Source: Nocardioides flavescens
GTDB taxonomy: Bacteria; Actinomycetota; Actinomycetes; Propionibacteriales; Nocardioidaceae
Direction: 5' to 3'
DNA length: 64,000 nucleotides
NCBI RefSeq assembly: GCF_009823805.1
Contig: NZ_WUEK01000016.1
Location: 1-64,000 of the forward strand
The first letter of the stretch is position 1; each line of letters begins with the position of its first letter. This document shows positions 31,040-39,595 of the stretch, piece after piece. The translations under genes and the position numbers were made by a program. The notes beneath the pieces were generated by a model. That model made no database searches. It was not told where the DNA came from and saw only the letters and a program-made list of their open reading frames with translations.

Positions 31040-33982
31040 ATGACGGAGACGGTGAGCGGCGCGGCCGCAGGCAAGCAGGCCGGCGAGGCCCGGAGCTCGG
31101 AGCGCGCGGGTGCGCTCAGCATCCAGCGGGTCTTCAGCACCGAGGGCGTCCACCCCTACGACGAGATCACCTGGGAGCGCCGCGACGTCGTCCAGACCAA
31201 CTGGAAGACCGGCGAGACCGTCTTCGAGCAGCGCGGCGTCGAGTTCCCCGACTTCTGGTCGGTCAACGCCTCCACCATCGTCACCACCAAGTACTTCCGC
31301 GGCGCCGTCGGCACCGAGGCGCGCGAGACCGGCCTCAAGCAGCTCATCGACCGCGTCGTCTCGACGTACAAGCAGGCCGGCGTCGACCACGGCTACTTCA
31401 AGACCGACGCCGACGCCGAGGTCTTCGAGCACGAGCTGACCTGGCTGCTCGCCCACCAGTACTTCTCCTTCAACAGCCCCGTCTGGTTCAACGTCGGCAC
31501 CCAGTCGCCGCAGCAGGTCTCGGCCTGCTTCATCCTGTCGGTCGACGACTCGATGGACTCGATCCTGAACTGGTACAAGGAGGAGGGCTTCATCTTCAAG
31601 GGCGGCTCCGGCGCCGGTCTCAACCTCTCGCGCATCCGCTCCTCCAAGGAGCTACTCTCCTCCGGCGGCACGGCGAGCGGCCCCGTCTCCTTCATGCGCG
31701 GTGCCGACGCCTCCGCAGGCACCATCAAGTCCGGTGGCGCGACGCGCCGCGCGGCCAAGATGGTCGTCCTCGACGTCGACCACCCCGACATCGAGGAGTT
31801 CGTCTCCACCAAGGCGCGCGAGGAGGACAAGATCCGCGCGCTGCGCGACGCCGGGTTCGACATGGACCTCGGCGGCGCCGACATCACCAGCGTGCAGTAC
31901 CAGAACGCCAACAACTCCGTGCGCGTCAGCGACGAGTTCATGCGCGCGGTCGAGGACGGCACCGACTTCGGGCTGCGCGCCCGCAAGACCGGCGAGGTCA
32001 TCGAGCGCGTCGACGCCCGCGACCTGTTCCGCAAGATCGCCACCGCCGCGTGGGAGTGCGCCGACCCGGGCCTGCAGTACGACGACACCATCAACGACTG
32101 GCACACCAACCCCGAGACCGGCCGCATCACCGCGTCCAACCCGTGCTCGGAGTACATGTCGCTCGACAACTCCTCGTGCAACCTGGCCTCGCTGAACCTG
32201 CTGAAGTTCCTCAAGGACGACGACACCTTCGACGCCCAGCGCTTCGCGCAGGCCGTCGAGCTGATCATCACCGCGATGGACATCTCGATCTGCTTCGCCG
32301 ACTTCCCGACCGAGTCGATCGGTGAGACCACCCGCGACTACCGCCAGCTCGGCATCGGCTACGCCAACCTCGGCGCCCTGCTGATGGCGATGGGTCTCGG
32401 CTACGACTCCGAGGGCGGGCGCGCGATGGCCGCCTCGATCACCTCGCTGATGACCGGCACCTCCTACCGCCGCTCGGCGCAGCTCGCCGCCGTCGTCGGC
32501 CCCTACGCCGGCTACGCCCGCAACGCCGAGGCGCACCAGCGCGTCATGCGCAAGCACCAGGCCGCCAACGACACCGTGCGCACCCTGGGCATCGCCGACG
32601 CCCAGGTGCACAAGCTGGCCACCGCCGAGTGGGCGCAGGTCATCGAGCTCGGCAAGGCCAACGGCTTCCGCAACGCCCAGGCCTCGGTGCTCGCCCCCAC
32701 CGGCACCATCGGCTTCATGATGGACTGCGACACCACCGGCATCGAGCCCGACTTCTCCCTGGTGAAGTTCAAGAAGCTCGTCGGCGGCGGCTCGATGCAG
32801 ATCGTCAACCAGACCATCCCGCGCGCGCTGCGCAAGCTCGGCTACCAGCCCGAGCAGGTCGAGGCGATCGTCGCCTACATCGGCGAGCACGGCCACGTCA
32901 TCGACGCCCCGGGCCTGCGCCTGGAGCACTACGAGGTCTTCGACACCGCGATGGGCGCCCGCTCGCTCAAGCCGATGGGCCACGTCCGGATGATGGCGGC
33001 GGCCCAGCCGTTCCTGTCGGGTGCGATCTCCAAGACCGTCAACCTCCCGGAGACGGCCACGGTCGAGGAGATCGAGGAGGTCTACCTCCAGTCGTGGAAG
33101 CTCGGTCTCAAGGCGACCGCGATCTACCGCGACAACTGCAAGGTCGGCCAGCCGCTCTCCGACGGCAAGTCGGACTCGGCGAAGAAGGACCAGGGCCTCG
33201 CCACCGAGGCGCCCGCCGCGACCGAGCCCGAGCCGCGGGTCGTCGAGGTGCACAAGCCGTTCCGCAAGCGCCTGCCGAAGTCGCGCGTCTCGCGCACCAC
33301 CAGCTTCACCGTGGGTGGCGCCGAGGGCTACATGACCTCGGGTGCGCACGACGACGGCGAGCTCGGCGAGGTCTTCCTCAAGCTCGGCAAGCAGGGCTCG
33401 ACCCTGGCCGGCGTGATGGACGCCTTCTCGATCGCGGTCTCCATCGGCCTGCAGTACGGCGTCCCGCTCGAGACCTACGTCTCGAAGTTCACCAACCTGA
33501 GCTTCGAGCCGGCCGGTCTCACCGACGACGCCGACGTGCGGATGGCGAAGTCGATCATGGACTACATCTTCCGCCGCCTCGCGCTCGACTACCTCGACTT
33601 CGAGACCCGCCAGGGCCTCGGTGTCTTCTCGGCCGACGAGCGCCAGCGCTACCTCGAGACCGGCTCCTACGAGCCGATCGCCGAGCTCGGTTCGCCCGAC
33701 GAGGTCGTCGGCGACCTGTCTGCCCCGACCGAGACCCCGGCCCCCGCCGCGGTCGACGTGGTCGAGGCCGACGTGGTGGAGACCAAGGACACCAGCGGTG
33801 CTGGCCAGCGCGCCGTCCCGGCCGAGGCCTCCTCGACCGCCCGCACCTCCGCCGAGCTCCTCGAGCTGATCACCGGCACCGCGGTCGACTCCCCGCTGTG
33901 CATGACCTGCGGCACCAAGATGCGCCCCGCTGGCTCCTGCTACGTCTGCGAGGGCTGCGGCAGCACCTCCGGCTGCAGCTGA
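31040..33982 (+). CDS. nrdJ: Adenosylcobalamin-dependent ribonucleoside-diphosphate reductase
   Basis: A 980-residue class II ribonucleotide reductase that makes deoxynucleotides using vitamin B12 instead of an oxygen-generated radical. Early blocks include FSFNSPVWFNVG and SACFILSVDDSMDSI (substrate-site cysteine). The active-site segment is NPCSEYMSLDNSSCNLASLNLLKFL (cited by its ends), and the barrel segment is VLAPTGTIGFMMDCDTTGIEP (by its ends). The C-terminal zinc-ribbon and redox end is CMTCGTKMRPAGSCYVCEGC. Length fits actinobacterial NrdJ. ATG with CAGGAG at 31028-31033, 6 nt upstream. A strong terminator follows. Confidence 0.97.
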   Translation: MTETVSGAAAGKQAGEARSSERAGALSIQRVFSTEGVHPYDEITWERRDVVQTNWKTGETVFEQRGVEFPDFWSVNASTIVTTKYFRGAVGTEARETGLKQLIDRVVSTYKQAGVDHGYFKTDADAEVFEHELTWLLAHQYFSFNSPVWFNVGTQSPQQVSACFILSVDDSMDSILNWYKEEGFIFKGGSGAGLNLSRIRSSKELLSSGGTASGPVSFMRGADASAGTIKSGGATRRAAKMVVLDVDHPDIEEFVSTKAREEDKIRALRDAGFDMDLGGADITSVQYQNANNSVRVSDEFMRAVEDGTDFGLRARKTGEVIERVDARDLFRKIATAAWECADPGLQYDDTINDWHTNPETGRITASNPCSEYMSLDNSSCNLASLNLLKFLKDDDTFDAQRFAQAVELIITAMDISICFADFPTESIGETTRDYRQLGIGYANLGALLMAMGLGYDSEGGRAMAASITSLMTGTSYRRSAQLAAVVGPYAGYARNAEAHQRVMRKHQAANDTVRTLGIADAQVHKLATAEWAQVIELGKANGFRNAQASVLAPTGTIGFMMDCDTTGIEPDFSLVKFKKLVGGGSMQIVNQTIPRALRKLGYQPEQVEAIVAYIGEHGHVIDAPGLRLEHYEVFDTAMGARSLKPMGHVRMMAAAQPFLSGAISKTVNLPETATVEEIEEVYLQSWKLGLKATAIYRDNCKVGQPLSDGKSDSAKKDQGLATEAPAATEPEPRVVEVHKPFRKRLPKSRVSRTTSFTVGGAEGYMTSGAHDDGELGEVFLKLGKQGSTLAGVMDAFSIAVSIGLQYGVPLETYVSKFTNLSFEPAGLTDDADVRMAKSIMDYIFRRLALDYLDFETRQGLGVFSADERQRYLETGSYEPIAELGSPDEVVGDLSAPTETPAPAAVDVVEADVVETKDTSGAGQRAVPAEASSTARTSAELLELITGTAVDSPLCMTCGTKMRPAGSCYVCEGCGSTSGCS

Positions 33983-33997
33983 GCGCCGACTGACCCA

Positions 33998-34033
33998 GGA
34001 AGGGCCGGAGACCACACGGTCTCCGGCCCTTCC
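33998..34033 (+). terminator. Terminator after nrdJ
   Basis: A perfect 16-bp stem (33998-34013 with 34018-34033) has the 4-nt loop ACAC. The arm reads GGAAGGGCCGGAGACC. It starts 15 bp after the nrdJ stop. Confidence 0.92.
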
Positions 34034-34099
34034 GCCGTCCTCGGGACCGCCTGACCGGGTACCCCCGTGGGGTACGGCGACAACCTGAGGAGGAGCGAC

Positions 34100-34705
34100 A
34101 TGACGAGCCACGCGCACGACGCCAGCGGCATGTACGGCATGCACGGCACGGGCGACGGGCTCGGCTCGATGGCGGCGTCGGCCACGCTCCACTGTCTGAC
34201 CGGGTGCGCGATCGGTGAGATCGCCGGACTGGTGATCGGAGCCGCCGCCGGCCTCGGCAACGGCTGGACGATCGTCGTGTCGATCGCGCTCGCCTTCGTC
34301 TTCGGGTTCTCCCTCTCCTCGCTACCGCTGCTGCGGGCGGGGCTCGGTCTGGGCGCCGCGCTCAGCGTGGTCGTCGCGGCGGACACGCTGTCGATCGCGA
34401 CGATGGAGGTGGCGGACAACGTCGTCGTCGCGCTGGTCCCGGGGGCGATGGACGCCGGACTGGTCGACGCGGTGTTCTGGCTCTCGATGGCGGTCGCGCT
34501 GACCGCGGCCTTCGCGGCGGCGTTCCCGGTCAACCGTGCTCTGCTCAGGCGGGGCAAGGGGCACGCGCTGACCCACGAGTACCACCACGGTGGCGACGCG
34601 CCGACCGGCGCTCGACGCTTCATCCCCGCGATCGCGACCTCGACGCTCGCGACCGCGCTCGTCGCGTTCATGGCGGGCGGCCTGCTGGTGGCGCTGGCCG
34701 CCTGA
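34100..34705 (+). CDS. DUF4396-type membrane protein
   Basis: A 201-residue membrane protein with about five hydrophobic segments. The N-terminus is His/Met/Gly-rich (SHAHDASGMYGMHGTGDG), suggestive of metal contact. The LHCLTGCAIGEIAGLVIGAA segment and later EVADNVVVALVPGAMDAGL and HEYHHGG are typical of the DUF4396 family, whose function is unknown. ATG with GAGGAGGAG at 34087-34094. It is convergent with chrA, 3 bp apart. A metal-related role alongside the chromate transporter is possible but speculative. Confidence 0.75.
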   Translation: MTSHAHDASGMYGMHGTGDGLGSMAASATLHCLTGCAIGEIAGLVIGAAAGLGNGWTIVVSIALAFVFGFSLSSLPLLRAGLGLGAALSVVVAADTLSIATMEVADNVVVALVPGAMDAGLVDAVFWLSMAVALTAAFAAAFPVNRALLRRGKGHALTHEYHHGGDAPTGARRFIPAIATSTLATALVAFMAGGLLVALAA

Positions 34706-34708
34706 CGA

Positions 34709-36082
34709 CTAGGCGGCCTGGAGCAGGCCCACGACGACACCCGTCGCGGCGCAGACGCCCAGGGTGGCGAGCACCGACCAGCGGCGCCAGAAGATCAGCG
34801 CGCAGCCGAGCGCGGTGATGGCCAGTGGGGTCCACTGCAGCGAGCTCAGCACCGGCACCTCGAGGTCGAGCGGGCCGGAGGTCACGGTCAGCGTGTCGGC
34901 GAAGAGCGTGTGCACGGCGAAGTAGACCCCCAGGCTCGCGATGACGCCGACGACCGCCGCGGTGATGCCGGTCAGGGCGCTCGCGAGGGCATGGTTGCCG
35001 CGCAGCCGCTCGACGTACGGCGCGCCCAGGAGGATGAAGAGGAAGCACGGCACGAAGGTCACCCACGTGACGAGCAGTGAGGCCAGCACCGCGGCGACCC
35101 AGGGGTCGAGCGAGCCCGGGTCGCGGTAGGCGCCGAGGAAGGCCACGAACTGCACGACCATCACGAGCGGACCGGGCGTCGTCTCGGCCAGGGCGAGGCC
35201 GCGGACCATCTCGCCGGGGGCGAGCCAGCCGTAGACGCCGACCGCCTGCTGTGCGACGAAGGCGAGCACGGCGTAGGCGCCGCCGAAGGTCACGAGCGCG
35301 GTGCCGGAGAAGAACAGACCCTGGTCGACGAACACGCTGCTGCGCCCGAAGAGCACGGCGGCCAGGGCGACAGGAGCGGCCCACAGCAGGAGGCCGACCG
35401 CGAGGATGCGGGCGGCCCGGGCACCCGAGGGGCGCTCGGCGTGCAGGGCGTCGTCGCTGATGAGGGGCTGCGGGCCGTCGTCGGCCCGCGGTGCGGACGG
35501 CGTCGTGAGGCTGGGCACCCTGCGCCCGACCAGCCAGCCCACGAGTGCCGCAGCCGCGACCACCGCCGGGAACGGCACCGAGAACAGGGCCAGGGCGACG
35601 AACGCCGCGACCGCGAGGACCACGAGCGACGGGTGGGTGAGGCCCTTGACCGCGACCCTTATCACGGCCTGCGCCACGATGGCGATGACGGCGGGGGCGA
35701 GGCCGAGGAACAGCGACTCGACCACGGTGGTGTCGCCCGCGGCGACGTAGATCGACGACAACGCCAGCAGCGCGACCACGCCCGGCAGGATGAACAGGAT
35801 GCCGGCGACGAGCGCTCCGCGGATGCCGTTGAGCAGCCAGCCGACGTACGTCGCGAGCTGCTGCGCCTCGGGCCCGGGCAGCAGAGTGCAGTAGGACAGC
35901 GCGAAGAGGAACCGCCGCTGGCCGATCCAGCGCCGTTCGTCGACCAGGGTGCGCTGCATGACGGCGATCTGGCCCGCGGGCCCGCCGAAGGTCTGCAGGG
36001 AGATGAGGAACCACGCCTTCGCCGCCTCGCGCAGGGGGACGACGTCGCGGCGCTGGTCGGGGAGCGGGCCGGGGTGGGTCAT
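34709..36082 (-). CDS. chrA: Chromate transporter ChrA family (full-length, two domains)
   Basis: A 457-residue inner-membrane protein of the CHR family with two homologous halves. The first begins FLISLQTFGGPAGQIAVMQ, with the conserved LPGPEAQQLATYVGW. The second repeats the pattern as VTFGGAYAVLAFVAQQAV and ETTPGPLVMVVQFVAFLGAY. Such proteins export chromate and some relatives move sulphate; specificity cannot be read from sequence. The ATG at 36082 is chosen because upstream codons are out of family. TAGCGT (36094-36099, leftward) is nearby, leaving a leader of only a few bases. Confidence 0.9.
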   Translation of the reverse strand: MTHPGPLPDQRRDVVPLREAAKAWFLISLQTFGGPAGQIAVMQRTLVDERRWIGQRRFLFALSYCTLLPGPEAQQLATYVGWLLNGIRGALVAGILFILPGVVALLALSSIYVAAGDTTVVESLFLGLAPAVIAIVAQAVIRVAVKGLTHPSLVVLAVAAFVALALFSVPFPAVVAAAALVGWLVGRRVPSLTTPSAPRADDGPQPLISDDALHAERPSGARAARILAVGLLLWAAPVALAAVLFGRSSVFVDQGLFFSGTALVTFGGAYAVLAFVAQQAVGVYGWLAPGEMVRGLALAETTPGPLVMVVQFVAFLGAYRDPGSLDPWVAAVLASLLVTWVTFVPCFLFILLGAPYVERLRGNHALASALTGITAAVVGVIASLGVYFAVHTLFADTLTVTSGPLDLEVPVLSSLQWTPLAITALGCALIFWRRWSVLATLGVCAATGVVVGLLQAA

Positions 36083-36267
36083 GACGCCGGGAACGCTAGG
36101 GCAGCCGGGTGTCCGACAGGTGAAGGAGGGCCGGGGAGACGGCGTTGCGGGCCTCGGACCGGTGTCCGGCCTGTGGAGTTCGGCTGCGCGGGGTTGGCCG
36201 CTCACCGTAGGTTCGACCACGAGTGCGCCCTGGTGCGCAACCCGACACGCCGGAGGAGGTCCGACGA

Positions 36268-36729
36268 ATGGCGGCGCAGCTGGCACCCGCCGAGGCCGAC
36301 GCGATGCTCGAGCGCGCTCTCGGGGAGCTCCCGTCACGGGACTGGCGGGTCCTCGACCTCCGGCACGTCGGCCCCAAGGGGCTGCGCGCCGACTTCGTCG
36401 CCGTGGGCGAGCCGGGGGTCTTCGTCATCGCCGGTGCCCGCGCGAACGAGCGCCCCCGCACCCGCGCCAAGCTCGCCCTCGGTCTGCTCGCCGCCGCCGA
36501 CGCCGTCGCCCAGCTCGCACAGGTGCGCCGCGACGAGGTGCACCCCGTCCTGTGCGTCGGTGAGGACACCGCCATCGACGGCTTCGAGCGCGGGGTGGTC
36601 GTCTGCGCCCCGGTCAACCTCCTCGACACCCTCACCCAACGCCGGGACCGGCTCACCCGCGAAGAGATGAACGCCGCGGCCGCTGCCGTCCGGCGCTCGT
36701 TGCGGGCCGGCGGCAAGCACCGCGCCTGA
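36268..36729 (+). CDS. NERD-like (nuclease-related) domain protein
   Basis: A 153-residue cytoplasmic protein. The central strands LRADFVAVGEPGVFVIAGA and the following VHPVLCVGED resemble the core of nuclease-related (NERD) domains, but the catalytic Asp-Glu-x-Lys set is not clearly complete, so activity is doubtful. GGAGGAGG lies about 9 nt before ATG 36268, the basis for this start; an upstream GTG at 36223 with TAGGTT is an alternative. Its 3' two-thirds lie antisense to the extended tail of the Vsr gene. Function unknown. Confidence 0.55.
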   Translation: MAAQLAPAEADAMLERALGELPSRDWRVLDLRHVGPKGLRADFVAVGEPGVFVIAGARANERPRTRAKLALGLLAAADAVAQLAQVRRDEVHPVLCVGEDTAIDGFERGVVVCAPVNLLDTLTQRRDRLTREEMNAAAAAVRRSLRAGGKHRA

Positions 36730-37215
36730 CCCCGCGGCGGGGCCGGCCCCGATGGATTGGCCGGCTCGCGGCGAGCCGTCCTTCCACAGGGCGTGGATGC
36801 GCGCCGCTGCCAGGGACATGTCTTCGTGCTCCCAGACCCGTTCGACCCTCCATCCCGCGGCGGTCAGAGTGGCCGTCGTGTTGGCGTCGCGGCTCTGCAC
36901 GCTCAGCAACTTCCACCGCCACCAGTCCCGGTTGTGCACCGGCAGGTGTAAGTGCGCCGGACACCCGTGCCAGAAGCAGCCGTCGACGAGGACCGCGATG
37001 CGGGCTCGGCTCAGGGAGATGTCGATGGAGCGACGCGGCAGGCCCGGCACCGGGACGTGCAGCCTGTAGCGCAGGCCTCGTCTGTGCAGTTCGCGTCGGA
37101 GCGCGAGTTCCGGAGCGGTGTCCTTCTTCGCGACCCGCCTCAGCGTCGCTCGTCGGGACGGGGTCGGTGGTTCCTTCGGTGGTTCTTCGTCACCACCGCG
37201 GTGACCGCCGGTCAC
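36334..37215 (-). CDS. Very short patch repair endonuclease (Vsr-like) with long C-terminal tail
   Basis: A Vsr endonuclease nicks DNA at T:G mismatches left by deamination of 5-methylcytosine. Residues 20-146 carry the family pattern: KKDTAPELALRRELHRRGLR, LPRRSIDISLSRARIAVLVDG, CFWHGCPAHLHLPVHNRDWW, and GWRVERVWEHE at the end. The start is GTG in a GTGA overlap with the gene before it. The family normally ends near residue 146. No stop follows in frame until 36334, giving 293 residues, of which about 147 form a low-complexity tail antisense to the NERD-like gene. A lost stop is likely. It is the last gene of the toxin operon, which is unusual. Confidence 0.8.
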   Translation of the reverse strand: MTGGHRGGDEEPPKEPPTPSRRATLRRVAKKDTAPELALRRELHRRGLRYRLHVPVPGLPRRSIDISLSRARIAVLVDGCFWHGCPAHLHLPVHNRDWWRWKLLSVQSRDANTTATLTAAGWRVERVWEHEDMSLAAARIHALWKDGSPRAGQSIGAGPAAGSGAVLAAGPQRAPDGSGRGVHLFAGEPVPALGEGVEEVDRGADDHPALEAVDGGVLTDAQDGVHLVAAHLCELGDGVGGGEQTEGELGAGAGALVRAGTGDDEDPRLAHGDEVGAQPLGADVPEVEDPPVP

Positions 37216-37526
37216 GGGCGCGGCACGAGGGTGAGGACCCGCCCAGTGGTCTCGCCCGTGGTGTGCAGGTCGAAGTCGGGCTCGGTCCTCGGGTCGGCGG
37301 GGGTGCCGGTCTCGGGGGCGTCCTGCGGCGACTCCAGCCACACGAGCTCCAGGTCGGGTCTGCGTCGCAGTTCGTCGTACGCGGTCCGGCACAACGCGCC
37401 GATCTCGTCCTCGCTCAGGTCTCGACCTTGCCCGCGCAGCCACCACGAGAAGAGGTAGACGGGAAGCGCGCCCATCGCGTCCAGCTGTTCGCCGAGATCA
37501 TCCAGCAGCTGTTCGAGCGGTGTCAC
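37212..37526 (-). CDS. Small acidic protein, candidate immunity protein
   Basis: A 104-residue acidic cytoplasmic protein without signal or membrane segment. The first 60 residues look helical (LEQLLDDLGEQLDAMG, then FSWWLRGQGRDLSEDEIGAL); the rest is Pro/Thr/Glu-rich. No family recognised. It begins at a GTG that overlaps the stop of the toxin-like gene (GTGA) and ends inside the Vsr start (GTGA). Immunity proteins usually sit directly after their toxin, so this is the obvious candidate, but that rests on position and size only. Confidence 0.65.
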   Translation of the reverse strand: MTPLEQLLDDLGEQLDAMGALPVYLFSWWLRGQGRDLSEDEIGALCRTAYDELRRRPDLELVWLESPQDAPETGTPADPRTEPDFDLHTTGETTGRVLTLVPRP

Positions 37527-38815
37527 AGGACGGGGTTCCCTTCGAGTGGGAGCTTGACCACGTCGCCGAACTGGGAGATGACGACGTAGGGACCGTGTGT
37601 GAGCGGGTCTGCACGCTCCTCAGGTGAGTAGCCGTCCATCACCCTGATCACCCGATCACGGTTCGCGGGGTCGCGGTAGACGACTCCCTCGCCTCTCCTG
37701 GCGGGGGAGACCGGCCAGTTCGGGACGATCTCTCGCACCTGTTCTCGGCTGAGCCCACGAAAGGCAGCCGGATCGGTCAGGCGCGGGTGACGCACGATCG
37801 TCTGCAAGCGCGCGACGCGCGCCACCCTCTCGGCGTCGTACGTCGAGGCGAGGGTCAGGCGGGCCCGGCGGAAGACCGCGAGGTCGCGGCGCACGTCGCG
37901 CAGGGCGGTGGCGGCGGCGCGGACGGGGGCGGCGCAGACCGTGGCGAGCGAGCGCAGGGTGCTGACGATGCGCAGGATCCGCGGGGTGGCGGCGGCGATC
38001 TTGGTGGCGTTGAGCGCGGCGGCGCCGGCGGCGGTCATCCCGCCGGTGACCGCTCCGAGCACGAGGCCGATGCCCTGGATGATCACCGCGTCGCGCAGCA
38101 GGTCGTGGACGAGGTCGAGGATCTCGGCGCGGGCGGCCTCGACCTGGTCGGCGTAGCCCTCGCAGGAGCGGGCGATGCTGGCGCACTGGTCGGAGAGCAG
38201 CTGGCAGCGTCGGGCGAGGCGGCCGGTGACGTCGAGCGCGACGGGGATCTCGGGGGAGAGGGTGAGCGACAGCGAGTCGGCGGCGCTCTCGCACGAGCTG
38301 ACCAGGCCGACGCACTGCGCGGAAGCGGCGCGCCACCCGGCGGCGACGTCGCGCAGCCGGTCGACGTCGGCGTCGGGCCAGACGAAGCCCTCGACCTGGT
38401 CGAGCACCCAGCCGACCCAGCCCGGCAGCGCGGTCCAGTCGCCACCGAGGGCGGACGGCACCGTGGTCGGCAGCACCGAGACGAAGCCCTGGAGGGGGGT
38501 GTGGCCCTCGTAGACCGTGCGGCCCGAGAGCACTGATCGCGCCTCGGCGCGGGCGTGGTTGCCCGCGGTGACCCGGGTCAGGCGAGCGCACGTGGCGAAC
38601 GCGTCGACCAGGTCGGCGACCGCGTCGAGGGCGAGCTGGGCGGCGTCGTCGTAGGCCTCGGCGAAGTCGGCCGCGATCGAGCTGTCGCCCGCCATGCCGT
38701 CGCCGCGCGCGAGTCGTCGCGCCAGCCCGCGGTGGAAGGTCGCTGCCGACTGGTTGGCGCGCTCGAAGACGACGGCCGTGCTGCCCAGCGACGGCGCGTC
38801 GACAGCGATCCTCAC
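37523..38815 (-). CDS. WXG/LXG-like polymorphic-toxin candidate with C-terminal toxin-like domain
   Basis: A 430-residue protein without a classical signal peptide. Residues 1-240 are helical and Ala-rich, like the delivery part of ESX/type VII substrates. Residues about 248-305 form a hydrophobic glycine-rich stretch (IIQGIGLVLGAVTGGMTAAG). The last 85 residues (346-430) form a separate globular module with RGEGVVYRDPANRDRVIRVM and HGPYVVISQFGDVVKLPLEG, a pattern I associate with variable C-terminal tips of RHS and WXG polymorphic toxins. The enzymatic class is unknown. GTGA overlaps join it to both neighbours. A self-protein processing role cannot be excluded. Confidence 0.65.
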   Translation of the reverse strand: MRIAVDAPSLGSTAVVFERANQSAATFHRGLARRLARGDGMAGDSSIAADFAEAYDDAAQLALDAVADLVDAFATCARLTRVTAGNHARAEARSVLSGRTVYEGHTPLQGFVSVLPTTVPSALGGDWTALPGWVGWVLDQVEGFVWPDADVDRLRDVAAGWRAASAQCVGLVSSCESAADSLSLTLSPEIPVALDVTGRLARRCQLLSDQCASIARSCEGYADQVEAARAEILDLVHDLLRDAVIIQGIGLVLGAVTGGMTAAGAAALNATKIAAATPRILRIVSTLRSLATVCAAPVRAAATALRDVRRDLAVFRRARLTLASTYDAERVARVARLQTIVRHPRLTDPAAFRGLSREQVREIVPNWPVSPARRGEGVVYRDPANRDRVIRVMDGYSPEERADPLTHGPYVVISQFGDVVKLPLEGNPVL

Positions 38816-39111
38816 TGAACCTCCCGCCAGATGGCCAGGTTGGCCTCGGCGGCGCCGCGGTAGTTGCCCTGCGCGACGTGCAGTGCCTCGCGCATCTCGC
38901 CGAGCGCGCGTCGCATGTCGGCGTACGCCGCGACCCAGCGGCGGTGGGCCACGAGGTGAGCGTCGGCCGAGAGGCCGGTGAAGCCGGTGTGCAGGTGGGT
39001 GACGCGCCAGCGCAGGTCGACCGCGACCTCGTCGAGCTCGCGCTCCACCGCGGACAGCGCCCGCACCACGTCGCCGGCCTGGCGCAGGTCGGCGCGGTAG
39101 GAGCCGCTCAC
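38812..39111 (-). CDS. WXG100-like small helical protein
   Basis: A 99-residue helical protein of the ESAT-6-like size class. The two-helix pattern is visible (VRALSAVERELDEVAVDLRW; ADMRRALGEMREALHVAQGN), but the central turn lacks a strict W-x-G (HLHTGFTGLSADAHLVAH). GTG start in a GTGA overlap with the upstream WXG100 gene, and its stop overlaps the toxin-like gene. Likely a partner or chaperone for export of the toxin-like protein. Confidence 0.7.
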   Translation of the reverse strand: MSGSYRADLRQAGDVVRALSAVERELDEVAVDLRWRVTHLHTGFTGLSADAHLVAHRRWVAAYADMRRALGEMREALHVAQGNYRGAAEANLAIWREVQ

Positions 39112-39416
39112 CCCAGCCTCCCGGCCACCCAGGCGAGCGAGTCGGTGGCGTGGGCGTCGACCTCCTGGGCCGCGGCGTGCACCGCGGCCAGGGTCTCAGC
39201 CAGCGAGCCGAGCTCGTGCACGACGGTCTCGGAGGCGGTCAGCCAGTCGGCCCAGGCCTCGGCGAACGCGTCGGCGGCCTGACCCGACCACCCGTCGCCG
39301 AGCAGGGTGCCGACGTGGCCGCCGGCGCGACCCCGCACGGTCGCGATCAGGTCGCAGGCGCCGCGCAGGTCGGCGACCGAGGCGTGGAACTCGGGGTGCT
39401 CGATGCGGAACGTCAT
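39108..39416 (-). CDS. WXG100 family protein (type VII secretion substrate-like)
   Basis: A 102-residue protein with the WXG100 signature: two helices around the central turn GDGWSGQAADAFAEAWADWL (W-S-G). Such proteins form helical-hairpin dimers and pass through ESX/type VII systems. I chose ATG 39416 because the protein then has family length; an upstream start would add 22 unrelated residues. It is the first gene of a five-gene GTGA-overlapped operon. No secretion ATPase lies in the window. Confidence 0.82.
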   Translation of the reverse strand: MTFRIEHPEFHASVADLRGACDLIATVRGRAGGHVGTLLGDGWSGQAADAFAEAWADWLTASETVVHELGSLAETLAAVHAAAQEVDAHATDSLAWVAGRLG

Positions 39417-39595
39417 GGCCCGACCCTGCCCCGGATCAGGCCCGCGTGGGGCGCCGCCTAGCGATCTGTGGAGAACCCGCACACGCCACCCCTCGCGCCA
39501 AAAACGCCGGTCGCTTGGTCTGGACCGAGGGTTTCCCTCCCGCCACCCCAGGGGCAGAGTGACCAGGTCGGATGAGCAAGAGGGGGACCGACGTC

